Assembly: GCA_015179125.1 (NCBI GenBank)
Contig: WHVA01000173.1
Span: forward strand, 1-64,000
Length of the DNA stretch: 64,000 nt
Reading direction: 5' to 3'
Source: Gautieria morchelliformis
Taxonomy: Eukaryota; Basidiomycota; Agaricomycetes; Gomphales; Gomphaceae
In this document: one piece after another, positions 31,845 to 43,026 of the stretch
How the letters are laid out: each line of letters opens with the position of its first letter
Numbering within the stretch: the stretch's first letter is position 1
Notes under the pieces: generated by a model
Database searches by the model: none
Seen by the model: only the letters and a program-made list of their open reading frames with translations
What the model was told of the DNA's origin: nothing
Program-made: the position numbers and the translations under genes

Positions 31845-32880
31845 TTAGTTAAGCAGACCCTGCCTCAAGATCTCCAAGAGCGCTGTTGACATCCACTCTT
31901 GGATATCAATAACCCTGTCATGCCTCTCAAGAAGCCTCGCATGGAACTGCTCCATCTTTTGCTCCTTGTGGTCCTCGTGCTCATCATTCTTCTCCATGAG
32001 GCGAGCCACCCTTGACAACTCATGACGTGAATCCACATGACGTACACTGGTGAGTCACGTCCTCTTGGATGTTCCACCACTGGAATCCACCTGGCTGTCC
32101 ACAGGCGTGTTTTCCTTCATGCTCTCACCATCGGACAAGGGAGTGGAGGGCCGCATGCGCTTCATGGTCATGTGCTTGTGGCCATGCATCATGGACGCAC
32201 GCAGGATCTCTCCAGCTGCCCGAAGCCAATTCTGGGCCTGTAGACATTGAGTATCTAGTAATTTTAATAAACATTGAGACTCACTTCCTTTGCATGCTCC
32301 TTCTGGTTCTCGCGTGTCTCTTTCGCCTGGAGCTTGAGGTGTTGAATGGCATCCAGCTTCCCAGAGAGCGCTGCAAAGCCTGCCGGATCGCCGTCTAGCT
32401 CCCTGCAAATAGGTGACCGAGCTTTTTTCTGCTTCTCCCCCTATAAATATAATTATCAGTGGTATGTGGTGAGCGAGACAGGAGACAATGCACCTCAAGC
32501 CATGCCAACAGAGAGGTCACCTTGGTCTTCAATGTGTCAGGCTCCCAGTACTGGCGGAACCCCTTTGCCTGCACGATCCTTATCACTTCCTTCCATCGAT
32601 CCCCAATTTTGGACCGCGGTGCCATAAATGGGTTGACATCGATTACGGCGCCCAGCAGGTGTTCCAGGTCACGTGAGGTGAACTCCTCACATGACTTACG
32701 TGTTTTGTTACCTTGGCCTGCCCCGGCTCCATCCAAGGGTGTTGCCGGTCCAGAGATAATCGGAGCAGCCACGCGAGTGTCTGCAGCGAGCAAGACTGGG
32801 TCGATCACGGCCGGCGGAGTCAATGGTGTCGGGGATTCGTTCCAGGGTCCATAAAAAGAAGATGTTGGGACATGGAGCAT
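31845..32880 (-). pseudogene. SANT/Myb-like basidiomycete gene with introns, premature TGA
   Basis: The family is common and often expanded in Agaricomycetes, with an N-terminal DNA-binding-like region (DLEHLLGAVIDVNPFMA, IGDRWKEVIRIVQAKGF) and a charged C-terminal coiled coil. I infer exons 32494-32880, 32285-32440 and one from 32237 down. The introns are 32441-32493 and 32238-32284. In exon 3 the frame runs SSGGTSKRT, meets TGA near 32054-32056, and continues in the same frame as TSVRHVDSRHELSRVARLMEKN to 31845, the expected family C-terminus. An Arg codon (CGA) probably became TGA. Function is unknown, and nuclear location is an inference from the domain. Confidence 0.65.
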
Positions 32881-33183
32881 TAGGGGGATTGAACTCGAGG
32901 TGTGGTGGAGCTTGGTGGGAGTCAGGACACGATGGACGTGATGTCATGACGTGTTTATTCCTCATAACTCAGGTGCTCTGTCATGGCATTTCTCACCCCA
33001 TTTCCGTGCTCGTTCTGATCGCCATTGCCATGTTCGGCAACCGATGTTCACTGATTCAACCCCGTTACCATCACCCCACCGTTGAACGCACGACTGACAG
33101 TTTTGGACTGACTTGACAAGTCATCATTGGGTCTCCCACCTCCCCTGCTCGACTCTCTCCCAATGGTATTCTGACAATCGGAT
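32881..33183. other. Non-coding spacer
   Basis: About 300 bases upstream of the SANT-like gene. I see nothing recognisable. A short palindrome GACAATCGGATTGTC lies at its right end, against the LTR-like repeat. Confidence 0.4.
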
Positions 33184-34218
33184 TGTCACGACCTATGTAT
33201 TTCCTGCACCTTGTTCCCCCCGTTTTCTCGTTCGCTACTCCTCCCCCGTGTTCGCTCGACTTCGCCCCTCCCTTCGGCCACGCAACGTCTATGTTCCCTC
33301 CATTCACCCTTCGCCGCATTTCGCCGAACCGCTATTCGCTGCTCGCACATTTCGCCAACAAGGCACGCTATCAAACACGATTGATACCATTTACCCGGCG
33401 TAATGATTCATCACTAACCCCATCATCTTCTTAAATCCAACCCCTTTGGGTTTTCGTATGGCCAAAGTATGTTCGCGGAGCGTTCCTTCTGTAGGTAGTG
33501 TGGGATTGACCCAGTGGACGAAGAGTCCATGCAGGGTGACATATATGCGGGTCCCAAGACATGGTTTCGTACATAAGTATCTTCGCCACCTTTACTCTCC
33601 GTCATTTCACGTTCGTACCCCTCCCTCACTCTATTATATGTTTATTCCATCTCCTTAGTATCATGACTGCGCACCCCTATCCAACCCTGACTCGTGACGG
33701 CCTCTTTCCTATTCGCCGATACCATACGAGCATTAGATATAAGTAGTTTACATTCGCATGTATATTCCCCAGTTCAATTATCATACGTCGTCCATCTTGT
33801 GCAAACTTGACCTCACTGTGATCATCGTCTTGAGCCTCTCCTTGAAGATTTCTATCTTCGACCAGCCAAGGACTTAGGCATCACTGGTGAGTTCTCATAC
33901 TTCATCTTCGTTACCTTAGCCTTCGAACTACTTTCTGTTCTGTTGGCAAAGGGCTCCTAAGGAGCACCTTCGCCAGCGAAGGGACCGTCGAAACTTAGAC
34001 AGCCCTTCCGCAATATCTTGCACGTTGCGTCGTCAAGTGCTGCGAGCTGTTTCGCTACGACTGTAGGCAGGGCGAGCCCCGTTCAGGCAACCCCTTTGTT
34101 TTGTGAACATTCATCGGTTCACTTATTCGCTGAACGGCATACTTATTCGCACAAGTTATTTGGGCATTCGTTGTGTTCACTAATACACGATATTAACGCC
34201 TAAAAACCAATCTTGACA
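33184..34218 (-). mobile_element. LTR-like dispersed repeat (solo LTR?), about 1035 bp
   Basis: It is bounded by TGTCACGACC on the left and AATCTTGACA on the right (inverted TGTCA..TGACA). The right 165 bases (34050-34218) match, inverted, the last 173 bases of the window (63828-64000), including the terminal TGTCAAGATTGG. This proves a dispersed repeat with a fixed end. No matching 5-bp flank was found, and the left boundary is inferred from the TG terminus only. Confidence 0.6.
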
Positions 34219-35413
34219 CGTGAGTGGTTTTGGATTAAGATGTTAAGTGGTGCCTTTAACAAATAAATTCTATTGCTTAGCGGTTGGGACTGCTATGTTC
34301 GTCCCTCCTCTGTGTGCTGACTAAGCCCCTCGAGACACATCCAGCACTGATGGATGAGAGTCACGTGACCGTGTCGACAGGAAAATGGTGTCGATCTAAG
34401 GAATAACCAAGTCAAAAGTGTTCGCTTTTGAAGTAGTATAGAGTAAACAGTAATAGTGAGTTCTCAACTAAGAATTGGAGTAAACTATCGAGATCTAAGT
34501 TCTGTAGTTATCAAACAAGACTACAGTGATTTCAGGGTGTGAAACAGTTGATTCTGGATGATTTTGTTCATACATTTGTAGTAACTATTTATACTATATT
34601 AGTGGTAACTACTGGTGTTCAAGATAGTGAGCAGATGGGTCCAAAAGCTACTTGTAACTAAAGGGGTGACTAATTATAGTCATAAAATCATGGGGTGATG
34701 GAGATAGTATCAGGTTTATTTAAACTTTGGAATAGAGTCTTGTACTTAGCATACAAAGCCCCTGTCCACATGGTGTCAAGATCATAATCAGCTGGTCATG
34801 TCATGGAGTCCAATAGAGAATGGAAATCAAATCTGCCCTGCCTAGCATAAATGCTAGGCTTGGTGATGGGGCCGCTGTCTCTGTGCCTCTTCTGTGGGGC
34901 AGATAATTGAGTACATGTATTGTGGATGACATTCTCAAGTCACTCCCCAACATCCGGTGCTCCTGCGCAGTCTGCATCTCTCTGCAGCATTTGGTGCCCG
35001 CACCTCCTCGGTGCCTGTGGCCTGGCGCCTGTCGATGTCATGGCCGATGCCATCAGTCGATAGGCATGCTGTCTCTGATCGGCCGCACGTGGTCGATGCC
35101 CATATCCCTGTATCTTATCTAATCTGTAGATAAGATAGCTATTCATGATGTCGTGTGTCTGTCATCTGTGCCGACGTCCGTCGTAAGTGTCGTTTCTGTT
35201 TCTTTTTGATCTTTTTCTTTGTTTTCTTTTATTAGTTTCTTTGTACATAGATAACTTGAAATAGAATAGTTGCATCTATCATAACAAGTGGTGGACGCAA
35301 ATGGACAGGAGTAGACGTGTTCTGACATTAAAATATTTCCACGCTCCATTAATAAATTTTATTCGAGTCGGAATATGCCGGGGCCAATAATTATCAGAAA
35401 CAAATACACTCTA
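34219..35413. other. Long non-coding stretch
   Basis: AT-rich sequence with no recognisable coding frame. It could include internal or flanking sequence of the LTR-like repeat. TTCTTTTT-rich and T-rich tracts occur near 35200-35245. Confidence 0.4.
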
Positions 35414-36591
35414 CTACAGATAGCCACAGTCCTTCATCCACCCTTGTGCATGTCTGCATGTAATCTGATCCAGTTCCTCATAGAGAAACATGAATAGCTC
35501 AGCCCTCTCCTTACTTGCAACACATGCACAGAACTCGGCACCATGACGTCTGAGGTGAGCTTTGATGAAGGAGAATGATTCTTTGCTCGGGTTGAGATCG
35601 GGCAAGTACGGAGGAAGATACATCAGTTTGATTCCTCTGCAAATGCAAGATTAGACACTAGTGAAAACAGTTTATAATGGTAAAAACCTTTGGGCACATA
35701 AGAGTGAGACCTCATCTATAACAAGAACACTCTGTGGTGCCAGGTAAGGGTTCATTACCTCTCAAAGGCCCTTCAGAAACCCAAGGAACTCTGGACCGTT
35801 GTATGCCCCTAATTTGATATGGCTATAGATGATACCATCTTGTGAGAGCGCCAGAAGGATTGAAGATCTGAGTGGATATTAGTGATACAATAATGGAGGC
35901 CTGTGCACAAATTGGTACCTTTCACCCCTTTGGAAACGTGCTCACACTCGAGGCCTACATCCCTTGTAAGCCCATCCCATTACTCTATACATTGTGCTAA
36001 GGTCAATTGCGCTTTCATCTGTGAAAACCAAATGGTCCGGTGGTTCACTACCAATACAAAACTGGAAAGCAGTCCGCGAGGCTTCACAGCACTCTGGGGC
36101 TGCCCGTGAAAGCTGGATTGGGGACAAATATAAAGGTTGTCATTTTCGAGGATTTAACAACTCACTTTCTTTCTTTGCAAGCCAAGATGTCGAAGCATCC
36201 TCCAGACAGTTGATATACTTACTAAAATACCATGCTGCACCTCTAGCTCTTGGACAAGCTCATCAAGGTAAAGATCAGGTGAGCGTTCAAGAAGTGCAAG
36301 AAGAAACTGTTATAAAATAAAATAAGCTACAGCTAAACACAGACATGAATTACTTGCTTCACTCTGAGCTGAGGTCATTTTTGACCCATGAGATAGCCGC
36401 TTTGGCTCTGCCATGATGTCTCCAACATCCCGCCAGAGTTTGATTGTGTGTTGAACTACATGTAGTGACATATCGAGGTCAATTGCAATATCGGTTGATG
36501 TCTTGTTGAGCTTGAATTTTTGGTGTATGCGATCCCACAGATCCTTGCTGTACATGTGACAAACAGGTTTAGGGTTGCCAGCGCGAGGCAT
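35414..36591 (-). pseudogene. Tc1/mariner-superfamily DDE transposase relic
   Basis: On the minus strand from ATG 36589-36591 (MPRAGNPKP): a helix-turn-helix (LWDRIHQKFKLNKTSTDIAIDL), a second helical block (LERSPDLYLDELVQELE, STVWRMLRHLGL), the first catalytic Asp (HLVFTDESAIDLSTMYRVMGW), and RSSILLALSQDGIIY. The second Asp is in SVLVIDEVSLL, where relatives have DN, and the Glu block is LPPYLPDLNPSKESFSFIK. Several introns split it. TGA interrupts KGL-x-EVMNPYL near 35757. The stop and the altered DN indicate an inactive copy. No terminal inverted repeats were found by eye. Confidence 0.8.
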
Positions 36592-37444
36592 ATGAGCAAT
36601 GGTGTGGGTAGTATATACAAGGAGAACGGAAGTTCCCGAAACACACACCCTGACCAAGAATTCTATGACATGAATCATGCGACAGCATTTGTAAAGTCAT
36701 TCCAGGCCAGGTCTGGACCACCCTTACTCCTAATGCTGAACCCCAACTCAAGTGTAATTTTGAGGTGTCGAATGGCCACTATCCCGTTTTTATTGGTGTG
36801 TTTGCTACTTATGCTTACTTTACATCCTCGCTGAAATGGCTGTCATGCGTCCCAACTACAAGTCCACCATTGTGACTTGAAGCACACCTTCTACTCATAC
36901 AAGCACGAGCAGTTCCTTCCTGTCCTCCACTCGCAGCCCGACCGACCACGGCTCCATCACTCCTACCATCAACACCCTTGCGATGACCACCGCCAGTTCC
37001 CACGCCTCCACGTGCTACTGCAACACCAACAGCGGCAATGCCCTCGCACACTTCGAGGGCCGCCAGCTCAGTCGTGTCATGTCCATGCTCCCGTCCCTCT
37101 ACCGGCTGCCGTTTGGGCTGGTATCCCCCATGTCCCCTGCATGGAGTCCCCGGGGTGTCAAGGTGTGTCGACACCCCTGCACCCTGCTAACCATATGCCC
37201 AGTCTCCTCACAATGAGCTCTGTGTCGTCCATGCTGCAATCGCCCCACAGCAGCACACCCACCGCGCCCCACACACTGCTCCCGCCACCGCCATGTCGAC
37301 CACACCCCGCACATCCCCCCGCCCCGGTATTATGATGCTCCACCAGCACCTGCACCCACCGCCGCCCGCTCGCCCACCACCCCATCCTCCTACACCAGCT
37401 CGCCCACCCCAGCACCTCCGCGCCCCTCACCCCACTGCATACAT
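36592..37444. other. C-rich stretch of uncertain nature
   Basis: The segment is strongly C-rich on the plus strand (CACC and CCCC runs at 37230-37440). Several frames stay open through composition alone. I recognise no protein family and do not call a gene. Confidence 0.35.
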
Positions 37445-37747
37445 GTGCGCCCCGTGGTTTCCGAGCTCAAGAATGTGTCAGGATCGGCAAAGTTGCCTTA
37501 TGGTGCATTGGCACTCGGTGCGGAAGGGATCAAAGATGCTATTATGAACTTTGATGATGCATATGTTCCACATTATATGATCCCTCAGATTTTTGGGGCT
37601 TATGCTACACAGGAGGAAATCCGCATCGAGAATGAACACCTACTCCCAGATCTCATTGATCCAACGTCAGAAGAAGCTAAGCCCTTCCTCTCCAATCCTA
37701 TGACACCCTCTTCTGGAGATTCTCCTGTAGTGGGTTCTCACCATTAG
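37445..37747 (+). other. Unrecognised ORF fragment
   Basis: A 100-codon frame with ordinary composition (KLPYGALALGAEGIKDAIM, DAYVPHYMIPQIFGAY) and a natural-looking stop at 37745-37747. It could be the 3' exon of a gene cut off upstream, or retroelement coding. It ends about 8 bases before the MITE repeats begin. No family recognised. Confidence 0.35.
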
Positions 37748-37754
37748 TACAAAG

Positions 37755-38013
37755 TAGCAAATGTTTCTATAGAATTTCCTAACTAGGGAAACTTTACTAA
37801 ATATTTAGTTTCATAGAGGTGGAAATTCAATGTTCCTTGAGAGTTTCTTAGGTGATAATTTCACAATTATTGCAGGATTTCCTGCACCCAAACTCTGACA
37901 AAACACTAAATTTTCATCCAATTTCCTGAACTGGGAAAATTTGAGGAAATGTGGAATATACTTATGATTTCCAGTAGATTTCAAAGTCAGGAAATTTTGC
38001 CATGTCTCCAGTG
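37755..38013 (+). repeat. MITE half copy (CACTG family), right arm
   Basis: It matches the right half of the complete copies at 38086-38660 and 41632-42195 and ends at the shared terminus GCCATGTCTCCAGTG. The left half is missing. Confidence 0.75.
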
Positions 38014-38037
38014 TGGAGAACTCATGGAGAACTCATG

Positions 38038-38072
38038 GAGAACTGTGGGAGAGCAGCTCTCCCACAGTTCTC
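38038..38072. repeat. Perfect 16-bp stem palindrome between two MITE ends
   Basis: GAGAACTGTGGGAGAG, then CAG, then its exact reverse complement. It lies in a spacer made of TTCTCCCACAG-type words that also border other copies of this MITE family (38661-38700 and 40822-40880). Confidence 0.8.
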
Positions 38073-38085
38073 CTGCACTTCTCCT

Positions 38086-38660
38086 CACTGGAGACATGGC
38101 AAATTTTCCTGACTTTGGAAATCTACTGGAAACCCTAAGGATATTCCATGTTTCTTTAAAATTTCCCAGTTTAGAAAATTGGATGAAATTTTGATGTTTT
38201 ATCACAGGTTTTTTGAGTTCAGGAAATCCTTCAAAAATTGTACAATTATCATCTCAAAATCTTCAAGAAACTCTCAGGAAACACTGAATTTCTTCTGATA
38301 TGAAACTAAATATTTACTAAAGTTCCTCAGTTTTGGCAATTCTATGAAAATGTTGTTTTCCTGAACATTTGACAGAGAAACTTTGTGGAAATCAGTGTTT
38401 CTATAGAATTGCCCAACTGGGGAAATTTTATTAAAAATTTGATTTCATGAAAGAGCAAATTCAATGTTTCCTGAGTGTTTCTTGAAGATTTGTAAGTGCT
38501 AATTTCACAATTTTTGAAGGATTTCTAGCAGCCAAAAAAAACTCTAACAAAACATTAAAATTTCATCCAATTTCCTGAACTGGGAAATTTTGAAAAAATG
38601 AATATCCTCAGAATTTCCTGTTGATTTTCAAAGTCAGGAAATTTTACCATGTCTCCAGTG
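38086..38660. mobile_element. MITE, complete copy (575 bp) with long terminal inverted repeats
   Basis: It starts CACTGGAGACATGGCAAA and ends TTTACCATGTCTCCAGTG. The two halves are inverted copies of each other for most of the length (fold-back type) and AT-rich with TTTCCTGA words. It has no coding capacity. CACT termini suggest mobilisation by a CACTA (CMC) transposase, which is an inference. Confidence 0.8.
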
Positions 38661-38766
38661 CCTGGAGTTCTCCTGCAGTTCTCCCACAATCCTCAAGAAA
38701 TGTGGAGTTTTCATAGTATTTTAGAGAGGGTTTCCTGACTTGAGAAATTTTGCCATGCCTCCAGTG
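38661..38766 (+). repeat. MITE variant right end abutting gag relic
   Basis: It ends TTTCCTGACTTGAGAAA, TTTTGCCATGCCTCCAGTG at 38766, followed by TAG and gag sequence. The same variant end occurs at 41330-41366. Confidence 0.65.
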
Positions 38767-39245
38767 TAGTGCTACTTGGAGACAGCACCCCAGACTTTGA
38801 TGACCCCAAGGGATGGTACAAGGCTGCCCAAAGAGTGTCCCGAAACTGAGATGTGAACAAGGTGTTCTTCAAAAGAAGCCGAAACATCAGCAGACTCACC
38901 TGAGGCACCAGCATCGTCCCAAAAGCTGTTCTAGTCCCAGTGTTCAATCCCAAGCCCCTGTTCCATGGACCAAGGCAAGCTGCAACCCCAGCTCTGCTGA
39001 AAGATGGCCTGGCCCTGATGGATGTAGACCACACACACTGAAGCGGTCACCCCTTGGTAACTTGCTACCAATGCCACAAGTTCGGTGTCACAACCATACT
39101 GCCTAATGACCTCCGCCACCTCCCAAACACTTCCATATCACCTCCAACTCTACTTCCACAACATCTGCAACCCTCGACCTTGACCCCTTGTTTTTCGACA
39201 CCCCTGTTCAGCTCTATTCATTGGCCCTCTGTACTCGATCCTTAG
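38767..39245 (+). pseudogene. Gypsy-2 gag relic, C-terminal part (plus strand)
   Basis: Degenerate gag: LLGDSTPDFDDPKGWYKAAQ, VFNPKPLFHGP, KDGLALMDVDHTH and a remnant zinc knuckle CYQCHKFGV near 39065-39095. It is collinear with 61660-61760 and 63250-63430 of the other Gypsy-2 copy. Multiple stops and frameshifts. The matching N-terminal part lies on the minus strand at 41367-42510. Confidence 0.7.
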
Positions 39246-39450
39246 CACAGCAAGACACCAGTTCTGTCCCATCAGGAATTCCACTTGTTCCGCTGTCCAT
39301 TAGACTTGTGTACCCTTGTTCTTTTGCTCATTGTTGTTGACTCTACCCTGCACCCCCTTGTAGTTCTCTTGTTCTGTATTAGTTAATTACTCTGTTTGTC
39401 ATAGTTACTTCCACTTTCACCAGAATTGCTTAGTCTCACCCTGTTAAGAC

Positions 39451-40211
39451 TATGTGTTGTACTGAGGTTTGGCTCTAACTAGGGCTGAACCGGGATTCGG
39501 AACAGATGGCTTAGCTTCAACCTCGTGGGTTGCACCCACTCAGGGTCCCACCCTAATTTCAGGAACAGGTTCGGCTATAAGTTGAGGATTGGGAATGGTA
39601 TCAGGCAGGAGAGCTTAGTGTATGAGGAGCTAAGTTGATATCTGAACTGAGGAGCTATGATACAAGATTGGGGGGTTTATATAGTGAAGTGGGATGCAGG
39701 GTCAGGGGATCAATGACGGAACTAGCAGACAAGGGGAACAAAGGGTTGAACATATGGGGAACTAACTAGAGAATCAGGGGTGATGGAAAGGCATGAAGAG
39801 AAAAGGAGTAAAGCTGAGGGAACCTGAGGTTCCCAAGCGAGTGCCAGAGCCAAGGCTTCAGGACCAGACTCAGGAATGGATCATAACACACCCATTCCTT
39901 GTTGATCCAGCTCTTTCTACAAAACCCACTCATGTAAGCTCTCTGTTTCTGCAATCAGATAGTCAACTTTGATATGTGAATCCCCTTGCATCGTCTCCTG
40001 TTCTTAGCACAGCAAGTTTCTTGCAAATCCTCCATCTCTCTCTGCCTTATGATACTCTATCTTCTGACTCTGCTCTCCGCTCTCCACCCTCTGACCCCTG
40101 ACCCTTTGACTAAGCTCAACTACCGAACCCTCCCTACCTCTGCGTCTTCTGGTCTCTGGTACTCAATTCTGAAATACCTAGGACAATAGTTCATTGGGGG
40201 CACAACACATA
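39451..40211. mobile_element. Possible solo LTR or TIR element (about 760 bp)
   Basis: Perfect 10-bp inverted ends TATGTGTTGT (39451-39460) and ACAACACATA (40202-40211) contain TGTTGT..ACAACA termini. A TATATAGTGAAG motif lies inside near 39678. There is no coding sequence and no direct target duplication. The boundaries rest only on the inverted ends. Confidence 0.4.
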
Positions 40212-40619
40212 CGTTGAAGCTGCTGTCCTTTGTAGTTTCCAACTTCAAGGGATTTGCGATATGTAACACATCCTCATATTCACATAAACACTCTTGGAAC
40301 ATCAGGAAGTCATACAATGAGTTCTAGAGAGGCTTTGGGAATGCAAACTGTTCCTTACACCTGTTTGCAGTACCTAAGGCGCGCATTGGATTTGCTTCCG
40401 TTTTAGCACGCAAACCTCGAACAATGATATCTTGATTGATATCGCTCCGATTCACTTGAAATTTCATATCTGAAGCTATGTGGACCATAGCTAGGGCAGA
40501 GAACTAAAAAATCCAAATAAAACAAGCATTTTTTATTTTGCATTTTGGGTGCTGAGGGGGGAACAATGTCAAGCTTAGCTTACTGTATATAGTTCAATGC
40601 AGGTTTTAATTTTGTAGAG

Positions 40620-40821
40620 AGGAGGAAATTCAATGTTCCCTGATAGTTTCTTAGGTGATAATTTTACATTTTTTGCAGGATTTCCTGCAGCCAAAAAAAC
40701 TCAGACAAAACACTAAATTTTCATCCAATTTCCTGAAATGGGAAATTTTGAAGAAATGTGGAATATCCCCAGGATTTCCAGTTGATTTTCAAAGTCAGGA
40801 GATTTTGCCATATCTCCAGTG
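40620..40821 (+). repeat. MITE half copy (CACTG family)
   Basis: It matches the right half of the complete copies (AAATTCAATGTTCCCTG.. to GCCATATCTCCAGTG). TTCTCCCACAG repeats follow, as at other copies. Confidence 0.75.
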
Positions 40822-41366
40822 CCAGAAGTTCTCCCACAGTTCTCCCACAACACTCCCACAGTTCTCCTGCAGCTCTTATGCACAAGTTTCATTCAAATCC
40901 CAAGGCACTGTTCTGATTTTTGGGCAATTTCCCAACACAGGAAATCCTCAGGAAATCATTGAGATATTGTGAATTTCCCTCACCTAGAAACTAAATATCT
41001 GATACAATTTCCAACATCAGGAAATCCTAGACAAATAGAAAATTTTAACAAGCTTTCATGACAACATTTTGCACCATTTCCTATTATTTTCCTGTACTAG
41101 AAAACTCTGAAGAAATTTAGAATTTACTCAAGATTTCCTTAGATAGGAAATCATGGTTAAACTGCCAGTTTCTGGAGGCAGTTTCCTGACAATTTCCTGG
41201 GTGATATTTTTACTATTTTTATACAATTTCCTGAACAATGGAAACTCTTAAAAAACATTGAATTTCCTCTAAATTTCCTCTCTCAGGAAACTCTCAAGAA
41301 ATGTCAAATTTCCATAGGATTTTTCAGAGGGTTTCCTGACTTGAGAAATTTTTGCCATGCCTCATG
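40822..41366 (+). repeat. Degenerate MITE sequence ending in the variant terminus
   Basis: An AT-rich TTTCCTGA-word region ends GCCATGCCTCATG at 41366. It is directly followed by CTA and a minus-strand gag relic. Its last 70 bases match 38700-38766. Confidence 0.6.
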
Positions 41367-42510
41367 CTACCTTGTTCTGTAGGCTCAGGTCCAACCCTCA
41401 GCAAAATTTGATGACCTTCATTTTATCATTGTCATATTCTGCTAGGTCTATCAGTTCCTGGAAACAATCAATGTACTCATCTATTGGGTCCTTCCTTGCC
41501 TTTGTACCAGCCGGTCCCTTCAAGCTTTGTGAGGGCGGTGAACTGCTCATTCCTCTGGCAGAACCACTCCATGCGCTCTTTCTGGAAATCTGCCCAAGTT
41601 TGAAAGTGCAGAGTTTGGGTTCACTGGAGACATGGCAAAATTTCCTGACTTTGTAAACCTACTGGAAATCCTGAGGATATTCCACATTTCTGCAACATTT
41701 ACCAGTTCAGGAAATTGGATGAAAACTTAATGTTTTGTTAGAGTTTTTTGGCTGCAGGAAATCCTTCAAAAACTGTAAAATAATCACCTAAAAATCTTCA
41801 AGAAATGTTCAGGAAACATTGAATTTCCTCTTCCATAAAACTAAATATTTAATAAAATTTCCCCAGTTAGGAAATTCTATAGAAACACTGATTTCTATAA
41901 GGTTTCCTTGTCAAATATTCAGGAAATCAACATTTTCATAGAATTTCCTAACTGGGGAGATTTTATTAAATGTTTAGTTTCATGGAAGAGGAAATTCAAT
42001 GTTTCCTGAACATTTCTTGAAGATTTTGAGCTGATAATTTTACCATTTTTGAAAGATTTTCTGAAGTCAAAAAACTCTGACAAACAATAAATTTTCATCC
42101 AATTTCCTAAACTGGGAAATTTTGCAGAAATATGGAATATCCTCACGATTTCCAGTAGATTTCCAAAGTCAGGAAATTTTGCCATGTCTCCAGTGGTTTT
42201 TGCTTCAGCATGCAGGATTCGGTTTGCGAAATGCACAGCTCGGCCAGACTTGAAGAATGACAGGGCCCAGTGGATGTGAGCTTGGTCTGAGGGAACGCAG
42301 CTCCCAGAGCTCTTCATCAATATTCTGGATCCATTTGGACTGATCCATCATCATGGGATTCAAAGGCATGCTCAGGGGTGGACCCAAGGCTGAAGGAATG
42401 ACTTCAAAGGAGGGGGTGCCAGATGCCATATGCTCAGAGGGTGCTCTGAAGTCCAACTCAGAGTCGCTGATGCTGAAATTGCCTATGGCTTTACTGCGTG
42501 GCCTGACCAC
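41367..42510 (-). pseudogene. Gypsy-2 gag relic, N-terminal part, split by a MITE
   Basis: From 42510 downward: MMMDQSKWIQNIDEELWEL, IHWALSFFKSGRAVHFANR and AEAKT. After the MITE at 41632-42195 come QTLHFQTWADFQKERMEWF, PIDEYIDCFQELIDLAEYDN and LQNKV, to about 41370. This is the same capsid as at 60950-61700. Removing the MITE and one GTT restores EAKTQTLHFQTW. Confidence 0.8.
41632..42195. mobile_element. MITE, complete copy (564 bp), 3-bp target duplication GTT
   Basis: Ends CACTGGAGACATGGCAAAAT and ATTTTGCCATGTCTCCAGTG. GTT is duplicated (41629-41631 and 42196-42198), judged by comparison with uninterrupted gag at about 61425-61450. CACT ends plus a 3-bp duplication fit the CACTA/CMC superfamily. 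Confidence 0.8.
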
Positions 42511-43026
42511 TGGTCCTTGGAGAAGAACTTTTCCTTCTGTGAGGGCAACTCTCCCTAGACAGCGGACCCACGTGGTCTGGTATAGGAGGGTCCAAAGATA
42601 TTGTACCTATAAGACATACAACTCACCTGGTGGGGGGGGGTCCAGGGAGGAAAAGCTGGGGACCTCTGCTACCAGCGCACTGCCTATATACCTCACACCC
42701 CTGATCGAAGTCAGGGATGCCCGCTCCTCTCCTGACACACATCTGCATCTCCGCAGCCATCACTTACCACGTGCATCTCAACCCACAATGTTGGCATCAT
42801 TCCAGGACAATTCCTGAAGCCAAAGCTTTGGAAACTCAGCCAGGTCCTCAGGAGGTGCTTGTGTCGAGTCTGGACCTTGGGTCAGAACCAAAGCCACAGC
42901 TAGAAATGTCCTCGGCAGGGGGTTCCCCTGACAATTGCACACAAGTGTGGCACCAATGGTAGGTCTTCCTGTGTATCCATAACATGCCTCAAGTGCTATT
43001 TCCCTGTTGCAACAAGAGGATAACAA
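42511..43026 (-). pseudogene. Retroelement coding relic upstream of gag
   Basis: The minus-strand frame at 42778-43026 (GNPLPRTFLAVALVLTQ, LAEFPKLWLQELSW) resembles plus-strand sequence at about 59215-59340 (GNPLLRLFPILASV, KAEFLSLWLQQQPWSG). It is therefore a dispersed retroelement segment. The domain is not recognised. Confidence 0.5.
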
